Shown here in pieces: positions 25,090 through 33,005 of a DNA stretch of 64,000 nt (the stretch's first letter is position 1; the number at the start of each line of letters is the position of its first letter). Origin of the DNA: Phytopseudomonas punonensis. Its GTDB lineage: Bacteria; Pseudomonadota; Gammaproteobacteria; Pseudomonadales; Pseudomonadaceae. A model generated the notes under the pieces. That model did not search any database, was not told where the DNA came from, and was given only the letters and a program-made list of their open reading frames with translations. The translations under genes and the position numbers were made by a program. The stretch lies in contig NZ_FRBQ01000003.1 in NCBI RefSeq assembly GCF_900142655.1, positions 530,114 to 594,113 on the forward strand. The letters run 5' to 3'.

Positions 25090-25924
25090 GGTAGCTCCTC
25101 CTCAGCAGCAACTGATGGACGAGGGTGATCGCCGCCATCAGGCCGACCAGGATCATCGCCAGGGCGCTGGCCATGTTGGGGTCGAGGGAAATGTCCCCGG
25201 AAATCATCGCGGCGATGCGGATCGGCAGCACGTTGAAGTTGCCGGTGGTCAGGTAATACACCGTGGCGTAGGCGCCCAGGGCATTGGCCAGCAGGATCAC
25301 GAAGGTGCCGAGCAGCGCCGGGGTCAGCACCGGCAGGCCGATATGCCGCCAGAAGGCCCAGGTGCCGGCGCCGAGCAGCGCGGCGGACTCGCGCCAGTCC
25401 TGGCGCAGGGCGTCGAAGGCGGGGTAGAGCAGCAGCACACCGAGGGGAATCTGGAAGTAGGTGTAGAGCACGATCAGGCCGTTCTTGGAATACAGGTTGA
25501 AGCTGTCGATCAGCCCCGCCTGGATCAGCAGCAGGGTCAGCGCGCCGTTGAAACCGAGCAGGATGATGAAGGCGAAGGCCAGGGGCACGCCGGCGAAGTT
25601 GCTGGTCATGTTGGAAAAGGCGATCACGAAGTCGCGCAGTTTCGAGTCCACCTGGCGCAGCGAGTAGCTGCCGACGATGGCGATGAGCATGCCGAAAACG
25701 CTCGACCAGAAGGCGATCTGCAGGCTGTGCTTGACCGCCTGCATGTAGAACTTGGAGGCGAAGGCCTTCTCGAAATTGCCCAGCCCCCAGCCGTCCGGGG
25801 TGTTGAGGCTGTTGATCGCCACCCAGATCAGCGGCGCGACCTGAAAGGCGAAAAAGAACAGCGCGAAGGGCAGCAGGCACAGCGCTGCCAGCCATTTGCC
25901 GCGGGGTTTGTGGGTGGCGGTCAT
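25076..25924 (-). CDS. ABC transporter permease (PotB/PhnU-like)
   Basis: A 282-residue inner-membrane permease. The N-terminal helix WLAALCLLPFALFFFAFQVAPLIWVAINSL leads into a periplasmic loop, then the BPD_transp_1 domain with ESAALLGAGTWAFWRHIGLPVLTPALLGTFVILLANALGAYATVYYLTTG. The ATG at 25924 overlaps the stop of the phosphatase gene (ATGA) and was preferred to an earlier in-frame start at 25942. It partners with the permease at 24292-25089. Confidence 0.91.
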   Translation of the reverse strand: MTATHKPRGKWLAALCLLPFALFFFAFQVAPLIWVAINSLNTPDGWGLGNFEKAFASKFYMQAVKHSLQIAFWSSVFGMLIAIVGSYSLRQVDSKLRDFVIAFSNMTSNFAGVPLAFAFIILLGFNGALTLLLIQAGLIDSFNLYSKNGLIVLYTYFQIPLGVLLLYPAFDALRQDWRESAALLGAGTWAFWRHIGLPVLTPALLGTFVILLANALGAYATVYYLTTGNFNVLPIRIAAMISGDISLDPNMASALAMILVGLMAAITLVHQLLLRRSYHVPR

Positions 25925-26727
25925 CGCAGCAGCTCCCGGCACGAGGGTTTGTCATGGGCCACGCCGAGCAGCTCGCAGATCGTGCCGCATAGCTCCAGCT
26001 GCTTCGGCGCGGCGGCCTCGCTGAGGCTGAAGGCATCACCGAGCACGAACAGCGGCACGTCGCGTTCTTCGGGCAGCAGGCCGTTGTGGGAGCGGTCGTC
26101 GTTCATGCCATGGTCGGCGGTTACCAGCACCTGATAACCGGCGTCGAGCCAGCCTTGCAGGTAATTGGCCAGCTGAATGTCGGCGACACGCGCGGCGTTG
26201 CGGTACTGGCTGCTGTTCAGGCCGTGCTTGTGGCCGGCGTCGTCGATATTCATCGGGTGCACCAGGAGAAAATCCGGGGTGTGATTCAGGCGCAGGCTCT
26301 CGGCATCGTCGAACAGGTGCGAGTCGGGGTAGTGGTCGACGTAGTAGAAATGCCCGTGCTGGATCGGCAATTCGGCATCGCGGGTATGCCGGTCGCGGGC
26401 GGCCACGAAGGGCGCACGGTTATATAGCTCGCTCATCCAGTGGTAGGCCGCGGCTGCAGTGCTCAGCCCGGCGGCGCGGGCGTAGTGGAACACGCTGCGC
26501 TCGCTGCTCAGGCGCACCACGTTGTTGTGCACTACGCCGCTGTCGATGGGCGTCACGCCGGTGAGAATGCATTCGTAGAGTGGGCGCGACAGTGACGGCA
26601 GCTCGCACTCGAGTTTGTAAAGGGCAGCACGGCCAGCGGCGCGATAGGCCTGCAGGTGGCCGAGTGCATGCCGAGCGACCTCGTAATTGAGGCCGTCGAG
26701 AATGACGAGGATGACCTTGTACGACAT
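25921..26727 (-). CDS. alkaline phosphatase/nucleotide pyrophosphatase family protein, cytoplasmic
   Basis: A 268-residue hydrolase of the phosphodiesterase/phosphonoacetate hydrolase clan. It begins MSYKVILVILDGLNYEVARH (first metal Asp in DGLN), then PSLSRPLYECILTG with the probable nucleophile Ser/Thr, MNIDDAGHKHG (metal Asp and His), VTADHGMN (Asp-His) and SHNG. No signal peptide is present, so the enzyme should act inside the cell. It lies between the binding protein and the permeases, in one operon with them. The likely job is to cleave an imported phosphoester or phosphonate; the HAD phosphatase at the end of the operon may act on its product. Confidence 0.86.
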   Translation of the reverse strand: MSYKVILVILDGLNYEVARHALGHLQAYRAAGRAALYKLECELPSLSRPLYECILTGVTPIDSGVVHNNVVRLSSERSVFHYARAAGLSTAAAAYHWMSELYNRAPFVAARDRHTRDAELPIQHGHFYYVDHYPDSHLFDDAESLRLNHTPDFLLVHPMNIDDAGHKHGLNSSQYRNAARVADIQLANYLQGWLDAGYQVLVTADHGMNDDRSHNGLLPEERDVPLFVLGDAFSLSEAAAPKQLELCGTICELLGVAHDKPSCRELLR

Positions 26728-26753
26728 GGGCAATCCTGGGTTCAGTGGGTTGC

Positions 26754-26829
26754 GTAGGGTGGACGTCGCTTCATCCGTCCACCATTTCGAGATCGCAATG
26801 GTGGATGAAAAGAGCGTCATCCACCCTAC
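26754..26829. repeat. REPIN (GTAGGGTGGA family), copy 1
   Basis: Two hairpins face each other: GTAGGGTGGACG...CGTCCACC and GGTGGATG...CATCCACCCTAC, with a ten-base spacer, so the whole 76 bp can also fold as one long stem. The outer GTAGGGTGGA/TCCACCCTAC ends are shared with copies at 28957 and 62241. It lies between the binding-protein gene and the rest of the cassette, inside the presumed operon. Confidence 0.82.
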
Positions 26830-26851
26830 TGCTACGAGGCTGAGGCCTGGA

Positions 26852-27910
26852 TCACTCCATATTGATGATCACGTTTTCCTGCCACTGCTGCGGCAGGGCC
26901 TTGGAGGTCGCTTCCCAGGCGGCGGCGTCCTTGATCGGTTTGACCTTGGCGTATTGCTCGTTAGGCAGCAGCTTGGCCTGCACTTCGGCCGGCAGGGTCA
27001 GGTGCTCGGCGCGGATCGGGCGGGCGTTGCCTTTGGCCAGGTTGATCTGCCCGGCATCACTGAATATGTATTCGCGGGCCAGCTTGGCGGCGTTGGGGTT
27101 CTTGGCGTATTTGTTGATGATGGTGGTGTAGCCGGAGATCACCGAACCATCGGATGGGATCAGCACCTCGAAGCGATTCGGGTCGATCTGGTCACGGTAG
27201 GACAGGCCGTTGAAGTCCCAGACGATACCGACTTCTACCTCACCTTTTTCCAGAGTCTGGATGGTCGGGTTGGCCAGCGAGAGACGACCCTGTTCGGCGA
27301 TCTCGGCAAAGAAGTCCAGACCCGGCTGGATGTTCTTCTCGTCGCCGCCATTGGCGATGGCCGCCGCCAGGACGCCGTTGACCGCCTGAGCGGCCGCGCT
27401 GACGTCACCGATGGCTACACGGTACTTGCCGGTTTTAAGGTCCGCCCAGCTTTTCGGCACGTCCTTGACCAGCTGCTTGTTGACGATGAAGGCGATGGAG
27501 CCGGTGTAGGCGAGCGCCCAGTGGCCGTCTTTATCCTTGGCCCAGGTCGGTACCTGATCCCAGGTGCTCGGCTTGTAGGGCTGGGTCACGCCCTGCGCCA
27601 CAGCGATGGGGCCGAACGCGGCACCGACGTCACCGATGTCGGCGCTGGCATTGTCTTTCTCGGCGGCGAACTTGGCGATTTCCTGGGCCGAGCTCATGTC
27701 GGTGTCCATGTGCTTGAGGCCGTACTTGTCGCTCAGGTCCTGCCAGGTGTCTTTCCAGTTGGCCCAACTGTCCGGCATGCCGACGCTGTTCACGGCGCCT
27801 TCTTTGCGTGCGGCCTGTTCCATTGCAGTCAAATCCGTCCCGGCGGCCATAGCCTGGGAAGCCAGGGCGATGGCGCTGCCCATCAGCGATGCCAGTAGCA
27901 GTTGTTTCAT
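26852..27910 (-). CDS. ABC transporter substrate-binding protein (PotD/PhnS-like)
   Basis: A 352-residue periplasmic binding protein of the spermidine/iron/aminoethylphosphonate type (SBP_bac). The signal peptide MKQLLLASLMGSAIALASQAMA ends at AGTD. The body has ARKEGAVNSVGMPDSWANWKDTWQDLSDKYGL, WALAYTGSIAFIVNKQLVKDVPKSWADLKTGKY and EIVW-like VGIVWDFNGLSYRDQI. It is the first gene of the cassette and is separated from the phosphatase gene by 124 bp that contain a REPIN. The ligand is most likely a phosphorylated small molecule, inferred from the two phosphatases. Confidence 0.9.
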   Translation of the reverse strand: MKQLLLASLMGSAIALASQAMAAGTDLTAMEQAARKEGAVNSVGMPDSWANWKDTWQDLSDKYGLKHMDTDMSSAQEIAKFAAEKDNASADIGDVGAAFGPIAVAQGVTQPYKPSTWDQVPTWAKDKDGHWALAYTGSIAFIVNKQLVKDVPKSWADLKTGKYRVAIGDVSAAAQAVNGVLAAAIANGGDEKNIQPGLDFFAEIAEQGRLSLANPTIQTLEKGEVEVGIVWDFNGLSYRDQIDPNRFEVLIPSDGSVISGYTTIINKYAKNPNAAKLAREYIFSDAGQINLAKGNARPIRAEHLTLPAEVQAKLLPNEQYAKVKPIKDAAAWEATSKALPQQWQENVIINME

Positions 27911-27933
27911 TGGAAACTCCTTTGCGTTGAGGG

Positions 27934-27947
27934 TTGGTCTAGATCAG
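27934..27947. promoter_or_regulatory. GntR/HutC-type operator 1
   Basis: TTGGTCTAGATCAG matches the TGGTCTAGACCA theme used by UTRA/HutC-type GntR regulators. It lies 24 bp upstream of the binding-protein start and so would sit in its leader or promoter. A second site is at 28185-28198. Confidence 0.65.
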
Positions 27948-28045
27948 CAAGACCCAAGCCAATGTAGGCGGCAGCGATGACAATTTTGTGTCGGTGTGGC
28001 CGCGAGCGGACTTCAGGCACGTGATGGCGCTCCGCATGGCAAGCG

Positions 28046-28052
28046 TAGACCA
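28046..28052 (-). promoter_or_regulatory. isolated TGGTCTA half-site
   Basis: TAGACCA at 28046-28052 is the reverse complement of TGGTCTA, the half-site of the two full operators in the same intergenic region. It has no second arm, so it may be an auxiliary site or chance. Confidence 0.3.
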
Positions 28053-28184
28053 GGTTAAGCCGTTGAATTGGCTGGCATGCGCCATGCTTGCAAGCAGGCT
28101 GTCATCTGCCGGTCATCGCGCATGCCTAGGCTTGCGAACGACGATTGCAGTCAGCCGATGACTGTTACGTGCCCCGTATTGGGG

Positions 28185-28198
28185 CTGGTCTAGTCCAA
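28185..28198. promoter_or_regulatory. GntR/HutC-type operator 2
   Basis: CTGGTCTAGTCCAA is a near-palindrome of the TGGTCTAGACCA type. It ends next to the ribosome-binding AAGGA (28198-28202) of the GntR gene, so binding there would block expression of the regulator itself. Confidence 0.7.
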
Positions 28199-28212
28199 AA
28201 GGAATCAGCGTG

Positions 28213-28929
28213 ATGCGCGATGACACACCGCGAGCCGTCACCACCATCTGCCGGGCACTGCAGGAACAGATTGAGCACGGGCTGCTGCCTGCCGGCGGCA
28301 AGCTGCCGGCCGAGCGCCGCCTGAGCGAGCTGTTCGATACCACGCGCATCACCTTGCGTGAGGCGCTTGGCCAGCTGGAGGCGCAAGGCCTGGTGTACCG
28401 CGAGGAGCGGCGCGGCTGGTTCGTGTCGCCGGCGCGGGTCGCTTATAACCCGCTGGTGCGCACCCACTTTCACGCCATGGTCGCCGAGCAGGGCCGGGTG
28501 CCGGCCACCGAAGTGCTGAGCGCGCGACTGATGCCCGCTCATGCGCAGGTCTGTCAGTTGCTGGGCTTGTCCGGCTTGTCGAGCGTCTACCAGATTCGCC
28601 GCGCCCGGCGCATCGACGGGCGGCTGGTGCTGTATGTCGAGCATTACCTGAACCCCGACTATTTTCCCGGCATCCTCGACTTTGATCTGACCCGTTCGCT
28701 GACCGAGTTGTATGCCAGCGAGTACGACGTGCACTACGGACGGGTACGTTTCGACATGGTGCCCACGGCGCTACATGCCGACGCCGCCGCCGCGCTCAAG
28801 GTGGCGCCCGGCAGCCCGGCGCTACGCATCATCCGGGTCAACCGCGACCAGCGCGGCCGGCTGATCGACTGTGACCTCGAGTACTGGCGCCATGATGCGA
28901 TTCATATCAGTGTGGAAGTTCCGGAGTAG
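28213..28929 (+). CDS. GntR family regulator with UTRA ligand domain
   Basis: A 238-residue HutC/PhnF-type regulator. The N-terminal winged helix (LQEQIEHGLLPAGGKLPAERRLSELFDTTRITLREALGQLEAQGLVYREERRGWFVSP) is followed by a UTRA effector domain (VPATEVLSARLMPAHAQVCQLLGL; VYQIRRARRIDGRLVLYVEHYLNPDYFPGI; ALRIIRVNRDQRGRLIDCDLEYWRHDA). A GTG at 28210 is an alternative start with slightly better spacing from AAGGA. It is divergent from the importer cassette and flanked by two TGGTCTAG operators. UTRA regulators near phosphonate genes often sense the phosphonate; that is suggestive here. Confidence 0.9.
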   Translation: MRDDTPRAVTTICRALQEQIEHGLLPAGGKLPAERRLSELFDTTRITLREALGQLEAQGLVYREERRGWFVSPARVAYNPLVRTHFHAMVAEQGRVPATEVLSARLMPAHAQVCQLLGLSGLSSVYQIRRARRIDGRLVLYVEHYLNPDYFPGILDFDLTRSLTELYASEYDVHYGRVRFDMVPTALHADAAAALKVAPGSPALRIIRVNRDQRGRLIDCDLEYWRHDAIHISVEVPE

Positions 28930-28956
28930 GAGTGGTTATGGCGATAGGGGACATTC

Positions 28957-29060
28957 GTAGGGTGGGCCGGGGCGCGTAGCTGACGCTTCACCTACGCGGC
29001 CCGACCCGTCCACCGCTCTGCAATCGCAATGGTGGATGAAAAGAGCGTCATCCACCCTAC
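28957..29060. repeat. REPIN (GTAGGGTGGA family), copy 2
   Basis: The 3' arm is almost identical to that of copy 1 (GGTGGATGAAAAGAGCGTCA...CACCCTAC). The 5' arm begins GTAGGGTGGGCC and carries an inserted GCGTAG...CTACGC hairpin. It starts 28 bp after the GntR stop and could serve as its transcript end. Confidence 0.8.
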
Positions 29061-29404
29061 GACTGCTTCTGCCTTGAAGCTGCCTCTTTCCACACGTGTA
29101 AACGGCAATCGATGATCGTACTGAAGACCAGTCGTCGCCCATCTCAAAAACGCTTTCCCGAGCATATTGTTCAGCCGCGGGGCCGTGCGTAGAATCGCCG
29201 CCACAGGCCATCTCATACCTATAATTTTCCGCTCTCCGCATCCGCCACTCCCCGCTTTCATTGCTTCGGGAGCGCGAGCTGCCGTGTGCGTGTTCGTCGT
29301 GTATGGGCTTTAAATTTTAGTTCGCTTCTACCGCGCTCGTTGCCATCCGGCCTCGGGCGAATGGCCGTTGTAGTCAGCGTTCCCCAAGGGCGGATATCAG
29401 CCGA
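29061..29404. other. 344-bp intergenic region before the MFS gene
   Basis: No gene or clear repeat was found. The AT content rises around 29300-29330 and may hold the promoter of the MFS exporter. No operator could be identified. Confidence 0.4.
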
Positions 29405-30595
29405 ATGAACACACCGGAAAGAGCGCACAGCGGTAACTGGTTGAGCGTGATCGCACTGGCGCTCGGCGCCTTCATTTTCAATACCACCGAATTCGTGCCG
29501 GTTGGCTTGTTGAGCCAGATCGGCCACAGCTTCGAGATGAGCACCGCCAGCGTCGGCCTGATGCTGACCATCTACGCCTGGGTGGTGGCCCTGGCGTCGC
29601 TGCCGCTGATGCTGCTGACCCGCAATATCGAGCGGCGCAAGCTGCTGGCCTTCGTGTTCATGCTGTTTATCGCCAGCCACATCCTCTCGGGTATCGCCTG
29701 GAGTTTCAGCGTGCTGATGGTCAGCCGTATCGGCATCGCCCTGGCGCACGCGCTGTTCTGGGCGATCACCGCTTCCCTTGCGATCCGTGTGGCGCCCGAA
29801 GGCAAGCAGGCGCAGGCCCTTGGCCTGCTGGCGACCGGCAGCGCGCTGGCCATGGTGCTGGGTATTCCCCTGGGTCGGGTGATCGGCGAGGTGCTGGGCT
29901 GGCGCACCACTTTTACGGTGATCGCCGTGGTAGCGGGCGTGGTGGTGCTGTGCCTGATGAAGAACCTGCCGCTGCTGCCGAGCCAGAATTCCGGTTCGCT
30001 GCGCAGCCTGCCGGTGCTGTTCAAGCGCCCGGCGTTGGTCACCGTGTACGTGCTCACCGCACTGGTGATCACTGCGCACTTCACCGCCTATACCTACATC
30101 GAGTCGTTCGCCCTGGAAGTGGCGGGCATCGCTGCCGACATGGTCACCGTATTGCTATTGCTGTTTGGCGGCGCCGGGATCATCGGCTCCATTCTGTTCA
30201 GCCGCTACAGCGGTCGCTTCCCGCGCGGTTTCGTTATCGCGGCGATAGCCGTGCTGAGTCTGTGCATGCTGCTTCTGCTGCCCGTGGCCCGCGAGCATGC
30301 TTACCTGGCGACGCTGAGTGTGATCTGGGGCATCGCCATGATGTGCTTCGGCCTGGCGCTGCAGGCCAAGGTGCTGAATCTCGCCTCGGACGCCACCGAC
30401 GTGGCCATGGCACTGTTCTCCGGCATCTTCAATATCGGCATCGGCGGCGGCGCCTTGCTCGGCAGCGTGGTGAGCAGCGGGCTGGGCGTGGCCAATGTCG
30501 GCATCGTTGGCGGCATGCTGGGTATCGGTGGCCTGCTGCTGTGCTGCGTGACTACCTACCGCTTTTCTCGCCCGCTCAAGGTGCAGGCGCTGTAA
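29405..30595 (+). CDS. MFS transporter, sugar efflux SotB-like
   Basis: A 396-residue inner-membrane protein with twelve hydrophobic segments in the DHA1 drug/sugar efflux layout. The N-terminal [50 protein letters not shown] is typical of the YdeA/SotB and AraJ group that exports sugars or small drugs by proton antiport. The motif-A-like loop reads [11 protein letters not shown]. It stands alone; neighbours give no hint of substrate. The start lies 5 bases after TATCAGCC without a strong ribosome-binding site, so a nearby alternative start is possible. Confidence 0.86.
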   Translation: MNTPERAHSGNWLSVIALALGAFIFNTTEFVPVGLLSQIGHSFEMSTASVGLMLTIYAWVVALASLPLMLLTRNIERRKLLAFVFMLFIASHILSGIAWSFSVLMVSRIGIALAHALFWAITASLAIRVAPEGKQAQALGLLATGSALAMVLGIPLGRVIGEVLGWRTTFTVIAVVAGVVVLCLMKNLPLLPSQNSGSLRSLPVLFKRPALVTVYVLTALVITAHFTAYTYIESFALEVAGIAADMVTVLLLLFGGAGIIGSILFSRYSGRFPRGFVIAAIAVLSLCMLLLLPVAREHAYLATLSVIWGIAMMCFGLALQAKVLNLASDATDVAMALFSGIFNIGIGGGALLGSVVSSGLGVANVGIVGGMLGIGGLLLCCVTTYRFSRPLKVQAL

Positions 30596-30613
30596 GGCGC
30601 AGGCCAGCAGATT

Positions 30614-30889
30614 TCAGGCCTGCTGGCTCAGCCATTCGTCCCGGGTAATTTCCCAGATTTGCGACGGTAGTCGGCCGCAGACGTAGTCACTCTCGCCGGT
30701 CTCAACCAAGCGCATGCCTTCACGCTCGGAGATGCGCTGCGACGCTGCACTGGCCACGGCCTTGGGCACGCGCATCAGTGGGCGGTTCAATACCTCGAAC
30801 CAATAGCGGTTGACCGCCACGCAGGCTTCGCCCATCAGGCCCTGGCGATGCCAGGCTGGGGCGATCCAGAAGCCGCGCTTGCCACCCAT
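30614..30889 (-). pseudogene. GNAT (RimJ/RimL-type) acetyltransferase remnant, N-terminus missing
   Basis: A 91-residue frame beginning MGGKRGFWIAPAWHRQGLMGEACVAVNRYWFEV. This is the middle and C-terminal part of a RimJ/RimL-type N-acetyltransferase: the acetyl-CoA loop (R.GFWI.P..qg.m.EA) and SERE..GMRLVE. The first roughly 90 residues of the family are absent. Upstream the sequence runs straight into the 3' end of mdaB, nine bases away. It looks like the leftover of a deletion that fused the two loci. It may not be expressed as a functional enzyme. Confidence 0.75.
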
Positions 30890-30897
30890 GCGCTGCT

Positions 30898-31488
30898 TCA
30901 GGCCTGCGTCTGAAAGACGCGCGCCAGGTGCTCGCGGTAGCGTTGCACGTCACGCTCGACATCCGGGCGCTTCATCACGTCCACGCACAGGAAGGTCGGC
31001 AGGGCGCTCATGCCGAGGAACTGCTGGGACTTGTGGAACGGGAAGTAAACCGCGTCCACCCCTTTGCCTTCGAAGAAGTCGCTCGGGTCGTCGAAGGCCT
31101 GCTGCGGCGCGTTCCAGGTCAGCGACAGCATGTATTGCTTGCCGTGGATCAGGCCGCCGCTGCCGTACTTCTGCGATGCATCGGAGCGGGTACGGCCGTC
31201 GCTGGCGTACAGGCTGCCGTGGCCTTCGGTGAATACCTCGTCGAGGTACTTCTTGACGATCCACGGTGCGCCCATCCACCAGCCTGGCATCTGATAGATC
31301 ACCACGTCGGCCCAGAGAAATTTCTGAACCTCTTCGGCGATGTCGTAACCGGCATCGATTTCGGTGGTCTTGAACTCGAGACCGGCGCCGTCGAAGTAGG
31401 CGGCAGCGGTTTCATGCAGGGTGCGATTGAGGCGGCCAGCGGAGTGGGCGAATTGTTTGCCGCCGTTGAGGAGCAGGATCTTCTTCAT
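30898..31488 (-). CDS. mdaB: NAD(P)H-quinone oxidoreductase, MdaB-like
   Basis: A 196-residue flavodoxin-fold protein. It opens KKILLLNGGKQFAHSAGRLNRTLHETA, then FLWADVVIYQMPGWWMGAPWIVKKYLDEVFTEGHGSLYASDGRTR and YMLSLTWNAPQQAFDD. These match MdaB, a two-electron quinone reductase that protects against oxidative stress. The ATG at 31488 was chosen because the family starts at KKIL; the frame extends upstream without homology. The small monooxygenase-fold gene at 31646 is divergent from it. Confidence 0.9.
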   Translation of the reverse strand: MKKILLLNGGKQFAHSAGRLNRTLHETAAAYFDGAGLEFKTTEIDAGYDIAEEVQKFLWADVVIYQMPGWWMGAPWIVKKYLDEVFTEGHGSLYASDGRTRSDASQKYGSGGLIHGKQYMLSLTWNAPQQAFDDPSDFFEGKGVDAVYFPFHKSQQFLGMSALPTFLCVDVMKRPDVERDVQRYREHLARVFQTQA

Positions 31489-31645
31489 GTCGGGCTTCCC
31501 GTAACTGATTGAATGACGCCAGGTTACGGGCTCTCGCACAGGCGAAAAATGCCTGTATGAGCAAATCATTAATGACTCAAGTGCATGAATTCGAGGTAAT
31601 TACTTGCGCTAGGGTGTGCAGCAAATCCACACCGGAGCACTCCTT

Positions 31646-31951
31646 ATGTACGGATTCATCCTGCACGCCCACGCCCGCCCGGAACGCGCCGACGACTTCG
31701 AAAGGCTATTTCGCGCCTACGTAGAACCGAGTCGCGCCGAGCCAGGCTGCATCGAATACCACGTGCTGCGTGATGCCAGCGACCCTGCGCTGTTCATTTT
31801 CTTCGAGGTCTGGCAGTCCCGCGAGCATCTAACGGTGCACACTACCTTGCCGCATATGCGCGACTTCCATGAGAAGCGCATGGAGTATCTGCTGCGGGAC
31901 TTCGAGATCCGCGAAATCGAGATGCTCCGCCCTTCATCAGCCGGGGCGTGA
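31646..31951 (+). CDS. antibiotic biosynthesis monooxygenase (ABM) domain protein
   Basis: A 101-residue dimeric alpha+beta barrel protein. YGFILHAHARPERADDFERLFRAYVEPSRAEPGCIEYHVLRDASDPALFIFFEVWQSREHLTVHTTLPHM shows the ABM pattern with E-PGC and F-E-W-S-H. Members are monooxygenases for quinones or anthrones, or YgiN-type quinol enzymes paired with MdaB in E. coli. The divergent mdaB next door fits a quinone redox pair, which is inference. The start is supported by GGAG at a nine-base spacing. Confidence 0.85.
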   Translation: MYGFILHAHARPERADDFERLFRAYVEPSRAEPGCIEYHVLRDASDPALFIFFEVWQSREHLTVHTTLPHMRDFHEKRMEYLLRDFEIREIEMLRPSSAGA

Positions 31952-32056
31952 GTGCAGTGGCCTAGCCGCCGACTGGTAATGAGCGTTGCGAAGCAGGGCT
32001 GGACAACGTCAGCGGCTGGCGCCATGGTCGCCTCTTTGCCTCATCGAGAGCGATGC

Positions 32057-32641
32057 ATGTTCAACCGCATTCTGTTGTGCGTTCTTCTAATGGGTTTTCA
32101 AGTGCCTTTCGCGCAGGCCTGCGCATCCGGAGAAACCCAGGTTTGCCTGGGCGGCTGCATCTGCGTACCCGACCCGAACGGCGTGCTGGGGCCCATGCAG
32201 GAGCGCGCCGGAACCATCTCGGCCAATGCTCTGGAAGGCTGGATTCTGCGCTCGCGTGAATCGGCGGCGCGCCAGGGCACGTTGCCGATTCCGGCTGAAA
32301 TCCGTCGCCAGTTACTGCCGTTCTATCCCGCCGAGCTGCTCGACGCCGTGCGCTACAAGGTGGGCGACCTCGATGAGCTGAGCGCAGCGCGTAACGTGAT
32401 GCAGAACCCTGACATCAAAGCCGTCACCCTGATCGATATCATCGTGTTTCGTGACGCGCAGATGGCCGAGCGGGACGCTGCCCTGTGGGCCCACGAGCTG
32501 CTGCATGTGCAGCAATATCGGGAGTGGGGCACTGCTGGTTTCGCGGCCCGTTACAGCCGCGACTTCAATGCCGTGGAAGCCCCGGCCTACCGACGCCAGG
32601 CAGATATAGCGCGCATTCTGCGCGAGCAGGGGCGTAACTGA
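32057..32641 (+). CDS. DUF4157-like exported protein with HExxH-type motif
   Basis: A 194-residue protein with a Sec signal peptide (MFNRILLCVLLMGFQVPFAQ, cleavage before ACASGE). A cysteine-rich stretch (CASGETQVCLGGCICVPDP) follows. The core contains HELLHVQQYREWGTAGFAARYSRDF, a zinc-peptidase-like HExxH motif with a downstream acidic region, as in DUF4157 proteins. Proteolytic activity has not been shown for most of this family. The ATG at 32057 is chosen for the signal peptide; the frame is open upstream. Confidence 0.75.
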   Translation: MFNRILLCVLLMGFQVPFAQACASGETQVCLGGCICVPDPNGVLGPMQERAGTISANALEGWILRSRESAARQGTLPIPAEIRRQLLPFYPAELLDAVRYKVGDLDELSAARNVMQNPDIKAVTLIDIIVFRDAQMAERDAALWAHELLHVQQYREWGTAGFAARYSRDFNAVEAPAYRRQADIARILREQGRN

Positions 32642-32648
32642 AGGTGCA

Positions 32649-33005
32649 TCACGAGCGTGATCTATTGCGTAGAGCGATCATGCAAAGCGCCATTGCTGCC
32701 AGGTTCAAGGTCAGTGGATTGAACGCCTGGGCAAGCAACGCCGGCGCTAAGATCGCCACATCGACCAGCAGGCCCAGCAACGCAGCCAGCGCCAGGTAGA
32801 GCGGCCAACGTTGGCCACGCAGCAGCACAATGATCAACCCCAGTGCCAGTTCGGCAATGCCCGCCAAGGTCAGCAGGCTGTGCGGCAGACCATGGGCGTC
32901 GAGCAACTGCAGCTCAGTGGCATCCCTGAACAGCAGCTTTGGCACCAATCCGTGGTAGATGAAGATCGCCCCAACCGTCAGGCGGGCCAGCAGGGCATCA
33001 GTCAT
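32649..33005 (-). CDS. DoxX-like small membrane protein
   Basis: A 118-residue inner-membrane protein with four helices: ARLTVGAIFIYHGLVPKLLF, LLTLAGIAELALGLIIVLL, LYLALAALLGLLVDVAIL and LTLNLAAMALCMIAL. The pattern fits the DoxX-like family, whose members often accompany redox or DCC-domain proteins. It overlaps the 3' end of the DCC gene (32998-33423) by 8 bases, so the two form an operon. Confidence 0.78.
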   Translation of the reverse strand: MTDALLARLTVGAIFIYHGLVPKLLFRDATELQLLDAHGLPHSLLTLAGIAELALGLIIVLLRGQRWPLYLALAALLGLLVDVAILAPALLAQAFNPLTLNLAAMALCMIALRNRSRS

